Assembly (NCBI RefSeq): GCF_030068505.1
Contig: NZ_JAQOSO010000055.1
Coordinates: forward strand, 155,541-219,540
Source: Roseofilum capinflatum BLCC-M114
GTDB lineage: Bacteria; Cyanobacteriota; Cyanobacteriia; Cyanobacteriales; Desertifilaceae
Direction: 5' to 3'
Length of the DNA stretch: 64,000 nt
A program made the translations under genes and the position numbers. The notes beneath the pieces are model-generated. The model searched no databases. It was not told where the DNA came from and worked only from the letters and a program-made list of their open reading frames with translations. Numbering within the stretch: position 1 is the first letter of the stretch; every line of letters starts with the position of its first letter. Shown here one piece after another: positions 36,635-45,332 of the stretch.

Positions 36635-36822
36635 TCAAGTGGCGATCGTTAGCATAAGGTCTTGAGGATTAAACATTTTGCGTTTAGAGGCATTGAGAAT
36701 TTCAATGCTAACGGGTTCATCATTTTCGTCATAGCTAACAATGACCCCCCAGGTTCGGAGATAGCATTAACTGGAAACCCATCGCGCAACATAAACATTA
36801 AAATGTCTGCTCTATAATGATC
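36635..36822 (-). pseudogene. DUF2283-like gene broken by a frameshift
   Basis: The minus strand reads HYRADILMFMLRDGFPVNAI then SEPGG. After a run of six G (36745-36750 as C on the plus strand) the other frame continues VIVSYDENDEPVSIEILNAS then KRKMFNPQDLMLTIAT and a stop at 36635. Together these match the DUF2283 pattern (ADILYI.L.... G.I..YDE... V.IEIL.AS). One extra G explains the break. It could be real decay, slippage or a sequencing error. No clear start codon is seen. Confidence 0.65.
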
Positions 36823-36844
36823 TAAGAATAGGGAACAAAACTCA

Positions 36845-39151
36845 ATGTATCGGCACAGTTCCACAGAGTTACCACCCAAAGTTTATGCAGAAGCTGTTGT
36901 GGTAGCAGCAACGGGAGAATCTCTGCTTTCCTCTCCGACTCTGGTCACCAGTAAAAATGTGGCTCAGTTTGATGCTGACCCTCGTTTACTCAAAGAAACA
37001 GAAAATCGTCTGCGAAAAGCAAAATTTGAAGTCTTATCCGTGGGTCGCTCGTCGATTAGTATTGCTGGGCCGCCAGAATTATATGAGCGAGAATTTAATA
37101 CCCGTCTGATCGCACGGGAGCGCCGGGTGAACAAAGGGTTTGCAGATTTCGCTGTGGGGACTTATCTGGACTCTTTGGACAATAAACCCAAAGGCGAAAT
37201 TGATACCTCTCAAACGACTTGGGCAAATGAAGTGGCAGGTATTGCCATTAATGAGCCGATTTATTATGCCATTCGACCCAATATTCCGGCAGCGTTTCCC
37301 CCTCTAATCGATCGCTCCCGACATCTGCAAGTACCGGATGATATTGCCAAGGGGTTGAAGAGCGATCGCCTGCATCAACTTGGAATCACCGGTCGAGGGG
37401 CGAAAGTGGTGATGGTGGACTCCGGTTGGTACGAGCATCCCTTTTTCCGAAGAAATGGATACCGAGGAAAGGTGGTGTTAGCTCCCGGTTCATCGGAACC
37501 CGACAGAGACGATAACGGCCATGGAACGGGAGAGTCCGCGAACTTATTCGCTGTTGCGCCAGAGGTAGACTTTACCATGGTTAAGGCAGATGTGGCGCTG
37601 TATAAGCGATGGCGGAATGTGAATTCGATCGCTGCGTTTCGGGAGGCGATCGTTTTAAAACCCGATATCATTGTTTGCAGTTGGGGAAGCGACCAGAGAA
37701 GCCCTATTCTATCTCCTCATAACAAAGTCTTAGCCAGCTTAATTGCCGATGCCGTTCGTCAAGGAATTGTGGTTATTTTCGCCGCCGGTAACGGTCATGA
37801 TTGGGGATTTCCGGCGCAACATCCGGAAGTTATTGCTGCTGGAGGGGTTTATATGCCCCCAGATGAGTCTCGTCGGCACGAATTGGAAGCCAGTAGCTAC
37901 AGCAGTGGGTTTATCAGTCCCGTATATCCAGGGCGCACGGTTCCCGACGTTTGTGGTTTGGTCGGCCATCTTCCTGACGGACAATATATTATGTTGCCGA
38001 TTCCACCGGGGTGTACAACGGACGATGGACATGCCAGGCGGGGAGATGGAACGAATCCTGATGATGGCTGGGCGGCTTTTAGCGGTACATCCGCCGCCGC
38101 TCCCCAATTGGCCGGGATTTGTGCTTTAATAAAACAAATTAATCCGAGTTTATCTCCACAAAGAATTACACAAATTCTGGAGAATACCGCCACCGATGTT
38201 ACATTGGAATCGCAGAATTATCGAAGACACCAGGTGGGCATCGGTCGTGACATTCACACCGGACATGGTTTAGCCAACGCCTGGGAAGCCATTCAAGCTA
38301 TTAAACCCAACGTAACAGAAAACCCTCCGCCCATTGCTACCCCTGCATCTACCCCACCCGTCATGACTCAGGCGGTTGGACTTCAACCCTCAAGCGTTAC
38401 CTTATTTTCATCCCCATCTGAACCGACTGTATCGCCCACTGTTTTATCTAAGAGGAAACTGAAAATGTCTGCCGATTATCCCAAGCTCAGAGAAAAACTA
38501 GATGAGATTCGCAATGAGTTTGATGCAATCTTAAAGCGCAAGATTGAAGCCGGTGAAATTGAAGAAGTCGAGCTTTCTCTATCGGAGCATCATTTTAGTT
38601 CGCGATCGCCCCGAACCGATGGTCTTCTAGCCTTGGTTGCTTGTGTAAAAGAAGTCGATCCAGATGAAGAAAGTAAAACGGTTGTAGACGACATCCATCA
38701 AGTAATTACCCAAACCCTTGAGGCTAAAGGCTTGATGACTAAAGATTTGGAAACTCGACTAAATGATAATGAAGATTTCCAAAAGGGATTAGAGTATATC
38801 CTGGGAGAATCAAAGCCAAAACCTGAAATCAGCACCAAACATATTTATGCAGCCAAAAGCTTGCTGAAAGTGCGAGAATATCAAAAACTAGCAACCCGCG
38901 TTCTAATTGCTGGGATAAGTTCATTCGAGTCAGATATCTCTGGAGAAGCAGCTAAAGCACTAGGAGAATTTAGTGATAACATACAATTTAATCTGATTGA
39001 TAGAGAAAATGTTTATCTTCCTCTAGAGGGTTATTGCAGTATGGTTGGGCCAGGCTGCTATACTAAAGATGCAAAGTGCTATACTGGGAAGACTTGTAAG
39101 AAAACTGAAGAGGTTGGGAACTGTGAAGGTTGTGAAAATCCACACTTCTAA
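36845..39151 (+). CDS. Subtilisin-like (S8) protease with Cys-rich tail
   Basis: A 768-residue protein. Residues 30-160 resemble a pro-region (LRKAKFEVLSVGRSSISIAG). The S8 domain has Asp192 in VVMVDSG, His226 in DNGHGTGES, Asn316 in FAAGNGHD and Ser416 in SGTSAAAP, so the triad is complete. A Pro-rich linker follows (485-535). The last 228 residues form a helical, acidic region and a tail with Cys731, 738, 745, 751, 760 and 763. ATG 38465 (residue 541) is preceded by AGAGGA, so the C-terminal part might also be made separately. No signal peptide is seen. Its role is unknown; it converges on an nSTAND NTPase gene. Confidence 0.85.
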   Translation: MYRHSSTELPPKVYAEAVVVAATGESLLSSPTLVTSKNVAQFDADPRLLKETENRLRKAKFEVLSVGRSSISIAGPPELYEREFNTRLIARERRVNKGFADFAVGTYLDSLDNKPKGEIDTSQTTWANEVAGIAINEPIYYAIRPNIPAAFPPLIDRSRHLQVPDDIAKGLKSDRLHQLGITGRGAKVVMVDSGWYEHPFFRRNGYRGKVVLAPGSSEPDRDDNGHGTGESANLFAVAPEVDFTMVKADVALYKRWRNVNSIAAFREAIVLKPDIIVCSWGSDQRSPILSPHNKVLASLIADAVRQGIVVIFAAGNGHDWGFPAQHPEVIAAGGVYMPPDESRRHELEASSYSSGFISPVYPGRTVPDVCGLVGHLPDGQYIMLPIPPGCTTDDGHARRGDGTNPDDGWAAFSGTSAAAPQLAGICALIKQINPSLSPQRITQILENTATDVTLESQNYRRHQVGIGRDIHTGHGLANAWEAIQAIKPNVTENPPPIATPASTPPVMTQAVGLQPSSVTLFSSPSEPTVSPTVLSKRKLKMSADYPKLREKLDEIRNEFDAILKRKIEAGEIEEVELSLSEHHFSSRSPRTDGLLALVACVKEVDPDEESKTVVDDIHQVITQTLEAKGLMTKDLETRLNDNEDFQKGLEYILGESKPKPEISTKHIYAAKSLLKVREYQKLATRVLIAGISSFESDISGEAAKALGEFSDNIQFNLIDRENVYLPLEGYCSMVGPGCYTKDAKCYTGKTCKKTEEVGNCEGCENPHF

Positions 39152-39252
39152 GCCCCCTTCATAACATACTTTTTGTTCCTTAGCATTGTTTTTGGGAGAT
39201 GTCTACTATAATACTTTTTATATTTCAAAGAAATTTTAGGAAGAAGCAAAAA

Positions 39253-41322
39253 TCAGCAATCTTTATTTGGATTAACATCATCAATATCAATATATTTGGG
39301 TAAAATTGTATTACAAAGTATAGCTTTGTTAAGTTGATGTGGCGTTAACATCAATGACTTTTCTAGATTAACCTCAATTAAATTTGCTTGGTTAAAGTTC
39401 GCCCCTTTAAGATATGATTTTTGTATTGTAGATTCCTCAAGTATAGCTCCCTGAAAGTTTGCATTCAAAAGAAATGACCCGTTCAAGTTTACCCCTATAA
39501 GTTTAGCTCGCTCAAATTCTGCTTTTTCAAGTTCTGTGTCTTGCAAATTAGAATGCGAAAGATCTGCACTTTCAAAGTTAGCCTGTGATAAGTTGCTTTC
39601 ATAAAGAAAACTATTTCTCAAGTTTTCATTGCACAGTTCAGCTCCTCTAAGCTGTTTTTTGTAGCCAGTCAAAACTATATATTGGAGGAAGAATTTGGTT
39701 GCTGCATTGGGTTGACATTCTTCATCTCTATAAAGTAATGAGAAAGCTTGATTAACCAGCCAGAAGTGTAATGGAAGCAATACTATGAATGCTGGAATAA
39801 TCAAGATAGAACCAATCCTCAAGCTTCCCATTCTTTGTTTTCTCTGACTAGCTTTGATAAAATCTTTCGCTAACCCAGATAACTTGACTTCTGGATGGTC
39901 ATATTGCATAAACTCTTTAGCATCTCTTAACCGTCGATCTTGCAAGAGATAACCGTTATTTCTGCCTTTCTTTTCCCATTCCTTAGCCTCAGCTTCAATT
40001 TTTTGTGCAGTTCTAATTGCTTCGCGACTTTCGTCAATCCATTCCCTCAGTTGAGACCAATTCCGAATTAAGGCTTCATGGACAACTTCCACCGTTTCTT
40101 GGTCGTTGGTATTTTGACTGGTCACCACTAAGCGGTAATCGGCTAATTTATTGACAAAATTCCAATTGGATACCCCAATTTCCGCTTGCGTTACCTGCCT
40201 GCGAGTGTCTCCCATTCCCTCTCCAGGGTTGACTAACTTCAGAAAAATTCGTTGAGCTGCTTTGGTTTCTTCCGGACTCAGCTTGCTCAAAATGCGATCC
40301 GCGTGACGAGTTAAAGCGCCCTGAACTTTGCCAATTTCTTGATAAGCTTGATGGGTAATTTTCTGTCCTTTGCGTCGCTTCCAGAGTTCGGTGAGGGCAA
40401 ACTCTAGCAAGGGTAAATTTCCCGGTTCATCTTCCACATCATCCAGAATGGTTTCCACTAAACCCAGTTCAAAGGTTACCCCTAGTTTTTGCGCCGGTTT
40501 CTCAATGACATCCCGCAGTTCGGTATGATTCATAGCCCCCAATTTCATGTCATCCTTCAGCACTTGGGCAAAGGAGGCATAGGACAAGGCATTACCCAAG
40601 AAATCCGCCCGCATGGTGAGTACCAACACCAAGGGAGAATCGGAACTGGGAGTATAGATATTGTCAATTAAAATATCCAGAAATCGATGGCGAACTTTTG
40701 CATCGGTACAGACGGTATACAGTTCTTCAAATTGGTCGGCAATTAACAGGAGGCGATCGCCAGGATAATTGTCTTGAATGGTCGCAATAACATCCGAGAG
40801 CAACACCTCCCCACTGCGGAGAAGACCGGCCAAAGTATTGCCCTGAGCCAGTTGTTCTGTTTTATTCAAATCAGGCGTATACAGAGGAACCAGAGCTGTA
40901 GCCAGAGCATAAAAGGGATCGGCAATCTCCTGTTTATCTTGTTTGCGAATCACACCAGGGCGAAAATAAGTAAACTGCCAAGAGCCTTCCGCCTGTAATT
41001 TCGGCACTAACCCCGCAAACACCACGGAAGACTTGCCGCTCCCCGACGCTCCCAAAACGGGAATAAAATTGCGAGTTTGAGTGGCTTGATAGAGGTCTTC
41101 GATAAAGTCATCTCGGCCAAAAAAGTATTCGGCATCCTTGGGGCTAAAGTGAAATAATCCTCGATAGGGACAACGAAGGCTATCGGTTTCGGTAACGTCC
41201 TCATTTGTGCTTGCTTTGGGAGGGCTGTAGAAATAATTGTAGATAACGTTGCCCGTACCAATAGACAACCCCTTAATTTCCCCATCTACCTGGGAATGAT
41301 ATTGAGCCATTTCATCAGCCAT
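39253..41322 (-). CDS. nSTAND NTPase with C-terminal pentapeptide repeats
   Basis: A 689-residue STAND ATPase. Residues 10-34 (GEIKGLSIGTGNVIYNYFYS) form the short N-terminal motif often seen on cyanobacterial nSTAND proteins. CPYRGLFHFSPKDAEYFFGR leads to Walker A GASGSGKSS (91-99) and a Walker B region LLLIADQFEEL near 190-200. A winged-helix part ends VEVVHEALIRNWSQLREWI. One membrane segment lies near 497-525. Pentapeptide repeats (ANFESADLSHSNLQDTELEK) fill about 565-660, where other members carry WD40 or TPR sensors. STAND proteins act as signal-gated switches, several in phage defence. Confidence 0.88.
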   Translation of the reverse strand: MADEMAQYHSQVDGEIKGLSIGTGNVIYNYFYSPPKASTNEDVTETDSLRCPYRGLFHFSPKDAEYFFGRDDFIEDLYQATQTRNFIPVLGASGSGKSSVVFAGLVPKLQAEGSWQFTYFRPGVIRKQDKQEIADPFYALATALVPLYTPDLNKTEQLAQGNTLAGLLRSGEVLLSDVIATIQDNYPGDRLLLIADQFEELYTVCTDAKVRHRFLDILIDNIYTPSSDSPLVLVLTMRADFLGNALSYASFAQVLKDDMKLGAMNHTELRDVIEKPAQKLGVTFELGLVETILDDVEDEPGNLPLLEFALTELWKRRKGQKITHQAYQEIGKVQGALTRHADRILSKLSPEETKAAQRIFLKLVNPGEGMGDTRRQVTQAEIGVSNWNFVNKLADYRLVVTSQNTNDQETVEVVHEALIRNWSQLREWIDESREAIRTAQKIEAEAKEWEKKGRNNGYLLQDRRLRDAKEFMQYDHPEVKLSGLAKDFIKASQRKQRMGSLRIGSILIIPAFIVLLPLHFWLVNQAFSLLYRDEECQPNAATKFFLQYIVLTGYKKQLRGAELCNENLRNSFLYESNLSQANFESADLSHSNLQDTELEKAEFERAKLIGVNLNGSFLLNANFQGAILEESTIQKSYLKGANFNQANLIEVNLEKSLMLTPHQLNKAILCNTILPKYIDIDDVNPNKDC

Positions 41323-41504
41323 CTTCCTTTCCTTATCCTGGATTGCATCAATTGTAACCGATGACTAGGAGCGCATGGCTTCTCAGTCATCTGTAGTACC
41401 TCCATTCAGTTCAATGACTACTGACCCTGTGACCTCAATTCAGGAACTTCTACCGTTTTCAAATCCAGGTACACTAGGAAAAAACCTGTTCTCTCTCCCA
41501 AGCG

Positions 41505-43571
41505 ATGGTCTCTCATGCTGACATGGTAAGCCTCTGCCAACAGAGTGCGATCGGCAAACGCCTACCTAATGCCCTCTATGTTCATGTTACGGCTCTAGAT
41601 GCTCTTGATGCTCAACTGCAAGAGTACGAAACCCTGGGTCGTCAAATTGCGGGAGACATGGAACCGCCAACATTAATTAAATTTCACCTGGATCAAGCCA
41701 AGATTTCCTATCTGTATTATCCCGATTTTGACCCCGACCCCCATCCCCGGCTGCACGCCAGTTTACAGGTAGACTTTACCCAAGAAAAAGCGGTTTATCG
41801 GGACTACCGCAACAGCGAAAATCCCCCGATTCTGCATCGCAAGGAAACCTTTGTTACGCTCCACTATCCCCACTATGAAAAGTTTGCCCAGTTAACCCGA
41901 CAGGAAGAAGAATGGGGACTCTTAAATAAGCGAAGCGGGTTTTCCATTGGCACATTGAAGCATTGGCAAAAGTGGTTATCGGTGCATCGGGTCAGGATAG
42001 AAGATCATCGGGTGGTCGCCATGGAACACACCGTAAATACGACCTATGCACCGGTCATTGAAAGCTATAAAGCGGCCATGGTACGCAAGGAGTTATCCCG
42101 GCCTATGCGGTTGGCTCTGGAGGCGGAATTATTTACCCCAGAAACCACGTTTTTTGACTATGGTTGTGGCTATGGAGAAGATATTAAACAAGTCGCCCGC
42201 AAGGGATATAGCAGTAGTGGATGGGACCCTTATTATCGCCCGGATACGCCCCTTCATGAGGCTGATATTGTCAATTTGGGCTATGTGATTAATGTGATTG
42301 AAGACCAGGGAGAACGTCGGGAAGCACTGGTAAAAGCATGGGAGTTAACCCAAAAGGTGTTGGTGGTGTCGGCTCAGGTGTTGATTAGTGCAGCAAGCGA
42401 TCGCCTCATGGCCTATGCCGATGGAGTCATTACCCAGCGCAATACGTTCCAGAAATACTACGAGCAGGAAGAGCTGAAAACCTATATTGATCAGGTCTTA
42501 GAGGTGGATGCTGTGCCTGTAGATTTGGGGATTTACTTCGTATTTCGCGATCGCACCCAAGCCGAGATTTTCCGCGCCTCCCGCTTCCATTCCCGTCTCT
42601 CTACTCCTCGCATCCGCATCGAAGTGCGGCGCTTTGAAGACTATCAGGAATTACTCACTCCCCTGATGGTATTTTTTACCGAGCGCGGACGCTTACCGAA
42701 ACGGGGAGAATTAGCCCAAGAAGACCCCATTCTAGAAGAGTTCGGCACATTTCGCCGCGCCTTCAAACTCGTTCTGCAAGTCACCGAAGAAGACGAATGG
42801 GAAAAAATCGCTACCTCTCGCCGTCAGGATTTCCTGGTCTATCTCGCACTGTCTCATTTTAGCGATCGCCCCCAATTTCGCCACCTCTCCCCCATCATCC
42901 GCCAAGACATTCAAAGCTTATTTGGCAGTTATAAAAGCGCCTGTATTTTAGCCGATCAAATGCTCTTGAGTTTAGGGGATTTAGACTTTATTGCTCGCTG
43001 CTCCCAAAACTCCCCCGTCGGCAAATTCACCCCCAAATCCTTTACCGTTCACGCTCATTATCTCGACTCCCTCGATCCCCGTTTGCGGCTCTACGAAGGC
43101 TGTGCCAACCGCACCATCGGCCGACTCGAAGGAGCCACCCTGATTAAATTTCACCTCAACCTTCCCAAAATTTCCTATCTCTTTTATCCCGATTTTGACC
43201 AAACTCCCCACCCCCTCTTAAAAACCATCCTGCAAATTGACTTACGCGATTTAGCAGTCTATTATGAAAACTATGACGATCATCCCAATCCCCCAATTTT
43301 ACACCGCAAAGAACAATTCATCGATTGCACCTATCCCCAGTTTTCCCAATTCCAGAAACTGAGCTTACAAGAAGAAAAATGGGGACTTTTCGAGGATTGG
43401 AAAGCGATCCAAACCCGTCGCGGATGGTTGAAATGTTTAGAAAAACATGGCGTAGAAATTAGAGGCTCTCAAGTCCGGTGGCGCAAAGACATTGACCCCT
43501 ATCGCCTCAAACTCTTAAAATCTGCCCATAAAAAACGATTAGCTGCCTATAGAAAAAACAATAATTGTTAA
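41505..43571 (+). CDS. DNA phosphorothioation-associated putative methyltransferase
   Basis: A 688-residue protein. The core (about 195-350) has FFDYGCGYGEDIKQVARKGY, SGWDPYYRPDTPLHEADIVN and LGYVINVIEDQGERREAL, the pattern I associate with the Dnd-linked methyltransferase-like family. An Rossmann SAM site is expected at FDYGCGYG. Around it are two copies of one domain: residues 18-150 (LPNALYVHVTALDALDAQLQ, LIKFHLDQAKISYLYYPDFD) and 505-635 (FTVHAHYLDSLDPRLRLYEG, LIKFHLNLPKISYLFYPDFD). No dnd genes lie in the window. ATG 41505 has a weak ribosome site; ATG 41523 is possible. Confidence 0.82.
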   Translation: MVSHADMVSLCQQSAIGKRLPNALYVHVTALDALDAQLQEYETLGRQIAGDMEPPTLIKFHLDQAKISYLYYPDFDPDPHPRLHASLQVDFTQEKAVYRDYRNSENPPILHRKETFVTLHYPHYEKFAQLTRQEEEWGLLNKRSGFSIGTLKHWQKWLSVHRVRIEDHRVVAMEHTVNTTYAPVIESYKAAMVRKELSRPMRLALEAELFTPETTFFDYGCGYGEDIKQVARKGYSSSGWDPYYRPDTPLHEADIVNLGYVINVIEDQGERREALVKAWELTQKVLVVSAQVLISAASDRLMAYADGVITQRNTFQKYYEQEELKTYIDQVLEVDAVPVDLGIYFVFRDRTQAEIFRASRFHSRLSTPRIRIEVRRFEDYQELLTPLMVFFTERGRLPKRGELAQEDPILEEFGTFRRAFKLVLQVTEEDEWEKIATSRRQDFLVYLALSHFSDRPQFRHLSPIIRQDIQSLFGSYKSACILADQMLLSLGDLDFIARCSQNSPVGKFTPKSFTVHAHYLDSLDPRLRLYEGCANRTIGRLEGATLIKFHLNLPKISYLFYPDFDQTPHPLLKTILQIDLRDLAVYYENYDDHPNPPILHRKEQFIDCTYPQFSQFQKLSLQEEKWGLFEDWKAIQTRRGWLKCLEKHGVEIRGSQVRWRKDIDPYRLKLLKSAHKKRLAAYRKNNNC

Positions 43572-43577
43572 CAAATC

Positions 43578-43772
43578 ATGGATAAAGACCGAATTTTAAT
43601 TACCATTGGGTTTAGTTGTATCGGGTTATTATTGATCTTCACCCTCTATGCCGAAGTCATGCATCGCTGGCGCATTCATAAAGCCGATGGTGTTTGGTGC
43701 GTGTGGATGAATCCCCAGGGAAATAAAGAAGTGAATTATGGTCGAGAAAATTGCTCAGTTCGTCCAGATTAA
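43578..43772 (+). CDS. Small single-pass membrane protein
   Basis: A 64-residue frame starting six bases after the methyltransferase stop. Residues 6-26 (ILITIGFSCIGLLLIFTLYA) form one membrane segment; a short basic and polar tail with two Cys follows. Position suggests it is co-transcribed with the methyltransferase. No family is recognised. Confidence 0.5.
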   Translation: MDKDRILITIGFSCIGLLLIFTLYAEVMHRWRIHKADGVWCVWMNPQGNKEVNYGRENCSVRPD

Positions 43773-44136
43773 TCTCAGTTACCCCTCTTCTGTTAAACTG
43801 GGAAATTCTGACGAATTTCCGCCATTACAGCCCGCGATCGCGAAGCGTTTCATGTCGGCGACAGCCGAAAACGGAGTTTTATCGCGAAGCGAAAGAATCA
43901 GGGTTTCACCCCCCTTTTTCCGAAAGTGATAGAAGAGGGGTATATAGCTAGTCTAAATGAGTTGTGTCACTGGAAATGCCCTCTCCCTATATCCCTCTCC
44001 CATGGGAGAGGGACTTTTCCCCCTTCTCCCGCGGGAGAAGGGGGTAGGGGGATGAGGGGCAGCCATTACATAACTCATTTAGGTTTGCTATATATTTCGT
44101 CAACCCATTAAAAACTGAAGAATTAAGCGAGAGAGT
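43773..44136. other. Repeat-filled spacer with a MITE
   Basis: No gene. It contains TTTCATGTCGGCGACAGCCG (43848-43867), a member of the palindrome family of 7041, and the MITE at 43941-44095. Short frames here follow the repeats. Confidence 0.6.
43941..44095. mobile_element. 155-bp MITE with 23-bp terminal inverted repeats
   Basis: The left end TATATAGCTAGTCTAAATGA (plus GTT) and the reverse complement of the right end agree at 20 of 23 positions, ending in TATA on both sides. Inside are two G/C hairpins, CCCTCTCCCATGGGAGAGGG and CCCCTTCTCCCGCGGGAGAA. Half copies occur at 7180 (right end) and 25078 (left end). It codes for nothing. The terminal TA suggests a TA-targeting transposase elsewhere. 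Confidence 0.75.
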
Positions 44137-45321
44137 ATGACTGGACGTTTTAATTTAAAACCCTATTCTTACTACAATCACCACGTCAACAAGTGGATAC
44201 AGGATTACTTGGTAATTGAGGCTCACTCCGATACCATTCTCGGTTTCTTTATGGAACCTCAACCGGGTGAGGTGTATGGGCAAACTTACGATCCGCAAGA
44301 AATTCGCAATCTGAGTGATTTTCCTGAGTATAGCAACCTGCGCTTTTTCTCAATTTATCCCCATGGTATCGAACCCCGATGGCAAGAGTTGGGGTTTACG
44401 CTTGAAGAGGCTTTGCCCTGGAAAGGAACAGCCCAACTGAAACCGGATGTGGCTCTCGGTTGGCATCAGGCGGGGTTTGCTCCCCACGAGGTGAGAGCGT
44501 GGCAACGAGGTCGGAACGGGACTCAAGATCCGGCGATCGCCCGCCGACTCTTAGATCTGGGCATTGAGCCAGAAGACTTAAAACAATGGCCAGTAAAGCC
44601 TGAGCAGATCCTAGCCTGGGTCGAACAGGGCTTTGATCCTCGGTCTACTGCCCCCTGGCAGCAGTTTCAGGAGCCGGATGCAGTGATGGCCCGCCAACTG
44701 TGCGATCGGGGCTACACGGCAAAACAATTAACTCAAGCTCACCTCAAAAGACTCTCCCTGGCTGAAATTGGGCAGTGGATAGAGCAAGGGTTTGATATCA
44801 ACAATATCCGAGTATGGCAACAGTATGGTATCAGTCCCGCAGAAGCAGCCGGTTGGCAGGAATTAAATATTAAACCGGAAGATGCTGCCCAACGCCGCGA
44901 TCGCGGGATTACCCTTGAGCGTCTACAGGCTTTGCAAGTCGATGGACAGTTACCCGATTTCTTGACCTCCTCACCCGCTCCCCAGGACTTAGCCATTCTT
45001 TTCTGGGGTTTTGATTTTCCCCATCAGCCGGATCGGCCTCCGGTTGATGAGTCTTTGGTGGGTCAAGTGGACGCACAGGGGTGTAAGGTGGATTTCTATG
45101 GTAAACCTGCAAATATCCGTTTTTTCTATGTCACGGTAGTGGCGGCTGAATGTCAATTACCTTGGAGGAATCAGCCTCCTTTGGGTAATGCGATCGAGCG
45201 GTTGGGACACCCTGCAATACAACCAGATTGGGTAGAGCGTCTGGCTGCCTTTTGTGCCGCTCATCAGATTCCCTGGCAGGAACCGGGTTGGCACGTTGCC
45301 ACCCGTTGGGTATCGTCATGA
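44137..45321 (+). CDS. Unknown protein with W/G helical repeats
   Basis: A 394-residue soluble protein. Between about residues 78 and 265 a unit of roughly 17-27 residues recurs, with W....G(F/I).P.EA..W as core (VALGWHQAGFAPHEVRAWQR; ILAWVEQGFDPRSTAPWQQF; IGQWIEQGFDINNIRVWQQY). The C-terminal 105 residues (LAILFWGFDF to IPWQEPGWHVATRW) form a separate domain, related to the next gene's product. No known family is recognised. It starts 41 bases after the MITE. Confidence 0.75.
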   Translation: MTGRFNLKPYSYYNHHVNKWIQDYLVIEAHSDTILGFFMEPQPGEVYGQTYDPQEIRNLSDFPEYSNLRFFSIYPHGIEPRWQELGFTLEEALPWKGTAQLKPDVALGWHQAGFAPHEVRAWQRGRNGTQDPAIARRLLDLGIEPEDLKQWPVKPEQILAWVEQGFDPRSTAPWQQFQEPDAVMARQLCDRGYTAKQLTQAHLKRLSLAEIGQWIEQGFDINNIRVWQQYGISPAEAAGWQELNIKPEDAAQRRDRGITLERLQALQVDGQLPDFLTSSPAPQDLAILFWGFDFPHQPDRPPVDESLVGQVDAQGCKVDFYGKPANIRFFYVTVVAAECQLPWRNQPPLGNAIERLGHPAIQPDWVERLAAFCAAHQIPWQEPGWHVATRWVSS

Positions 45322-45332
45322 GGGCATAGGGT

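Noticed and set aside
43738..43951. Two frames of 63-66 codons after the small membrane protein
   Set aside because: They are read from palindromic repeats shared with 7041.
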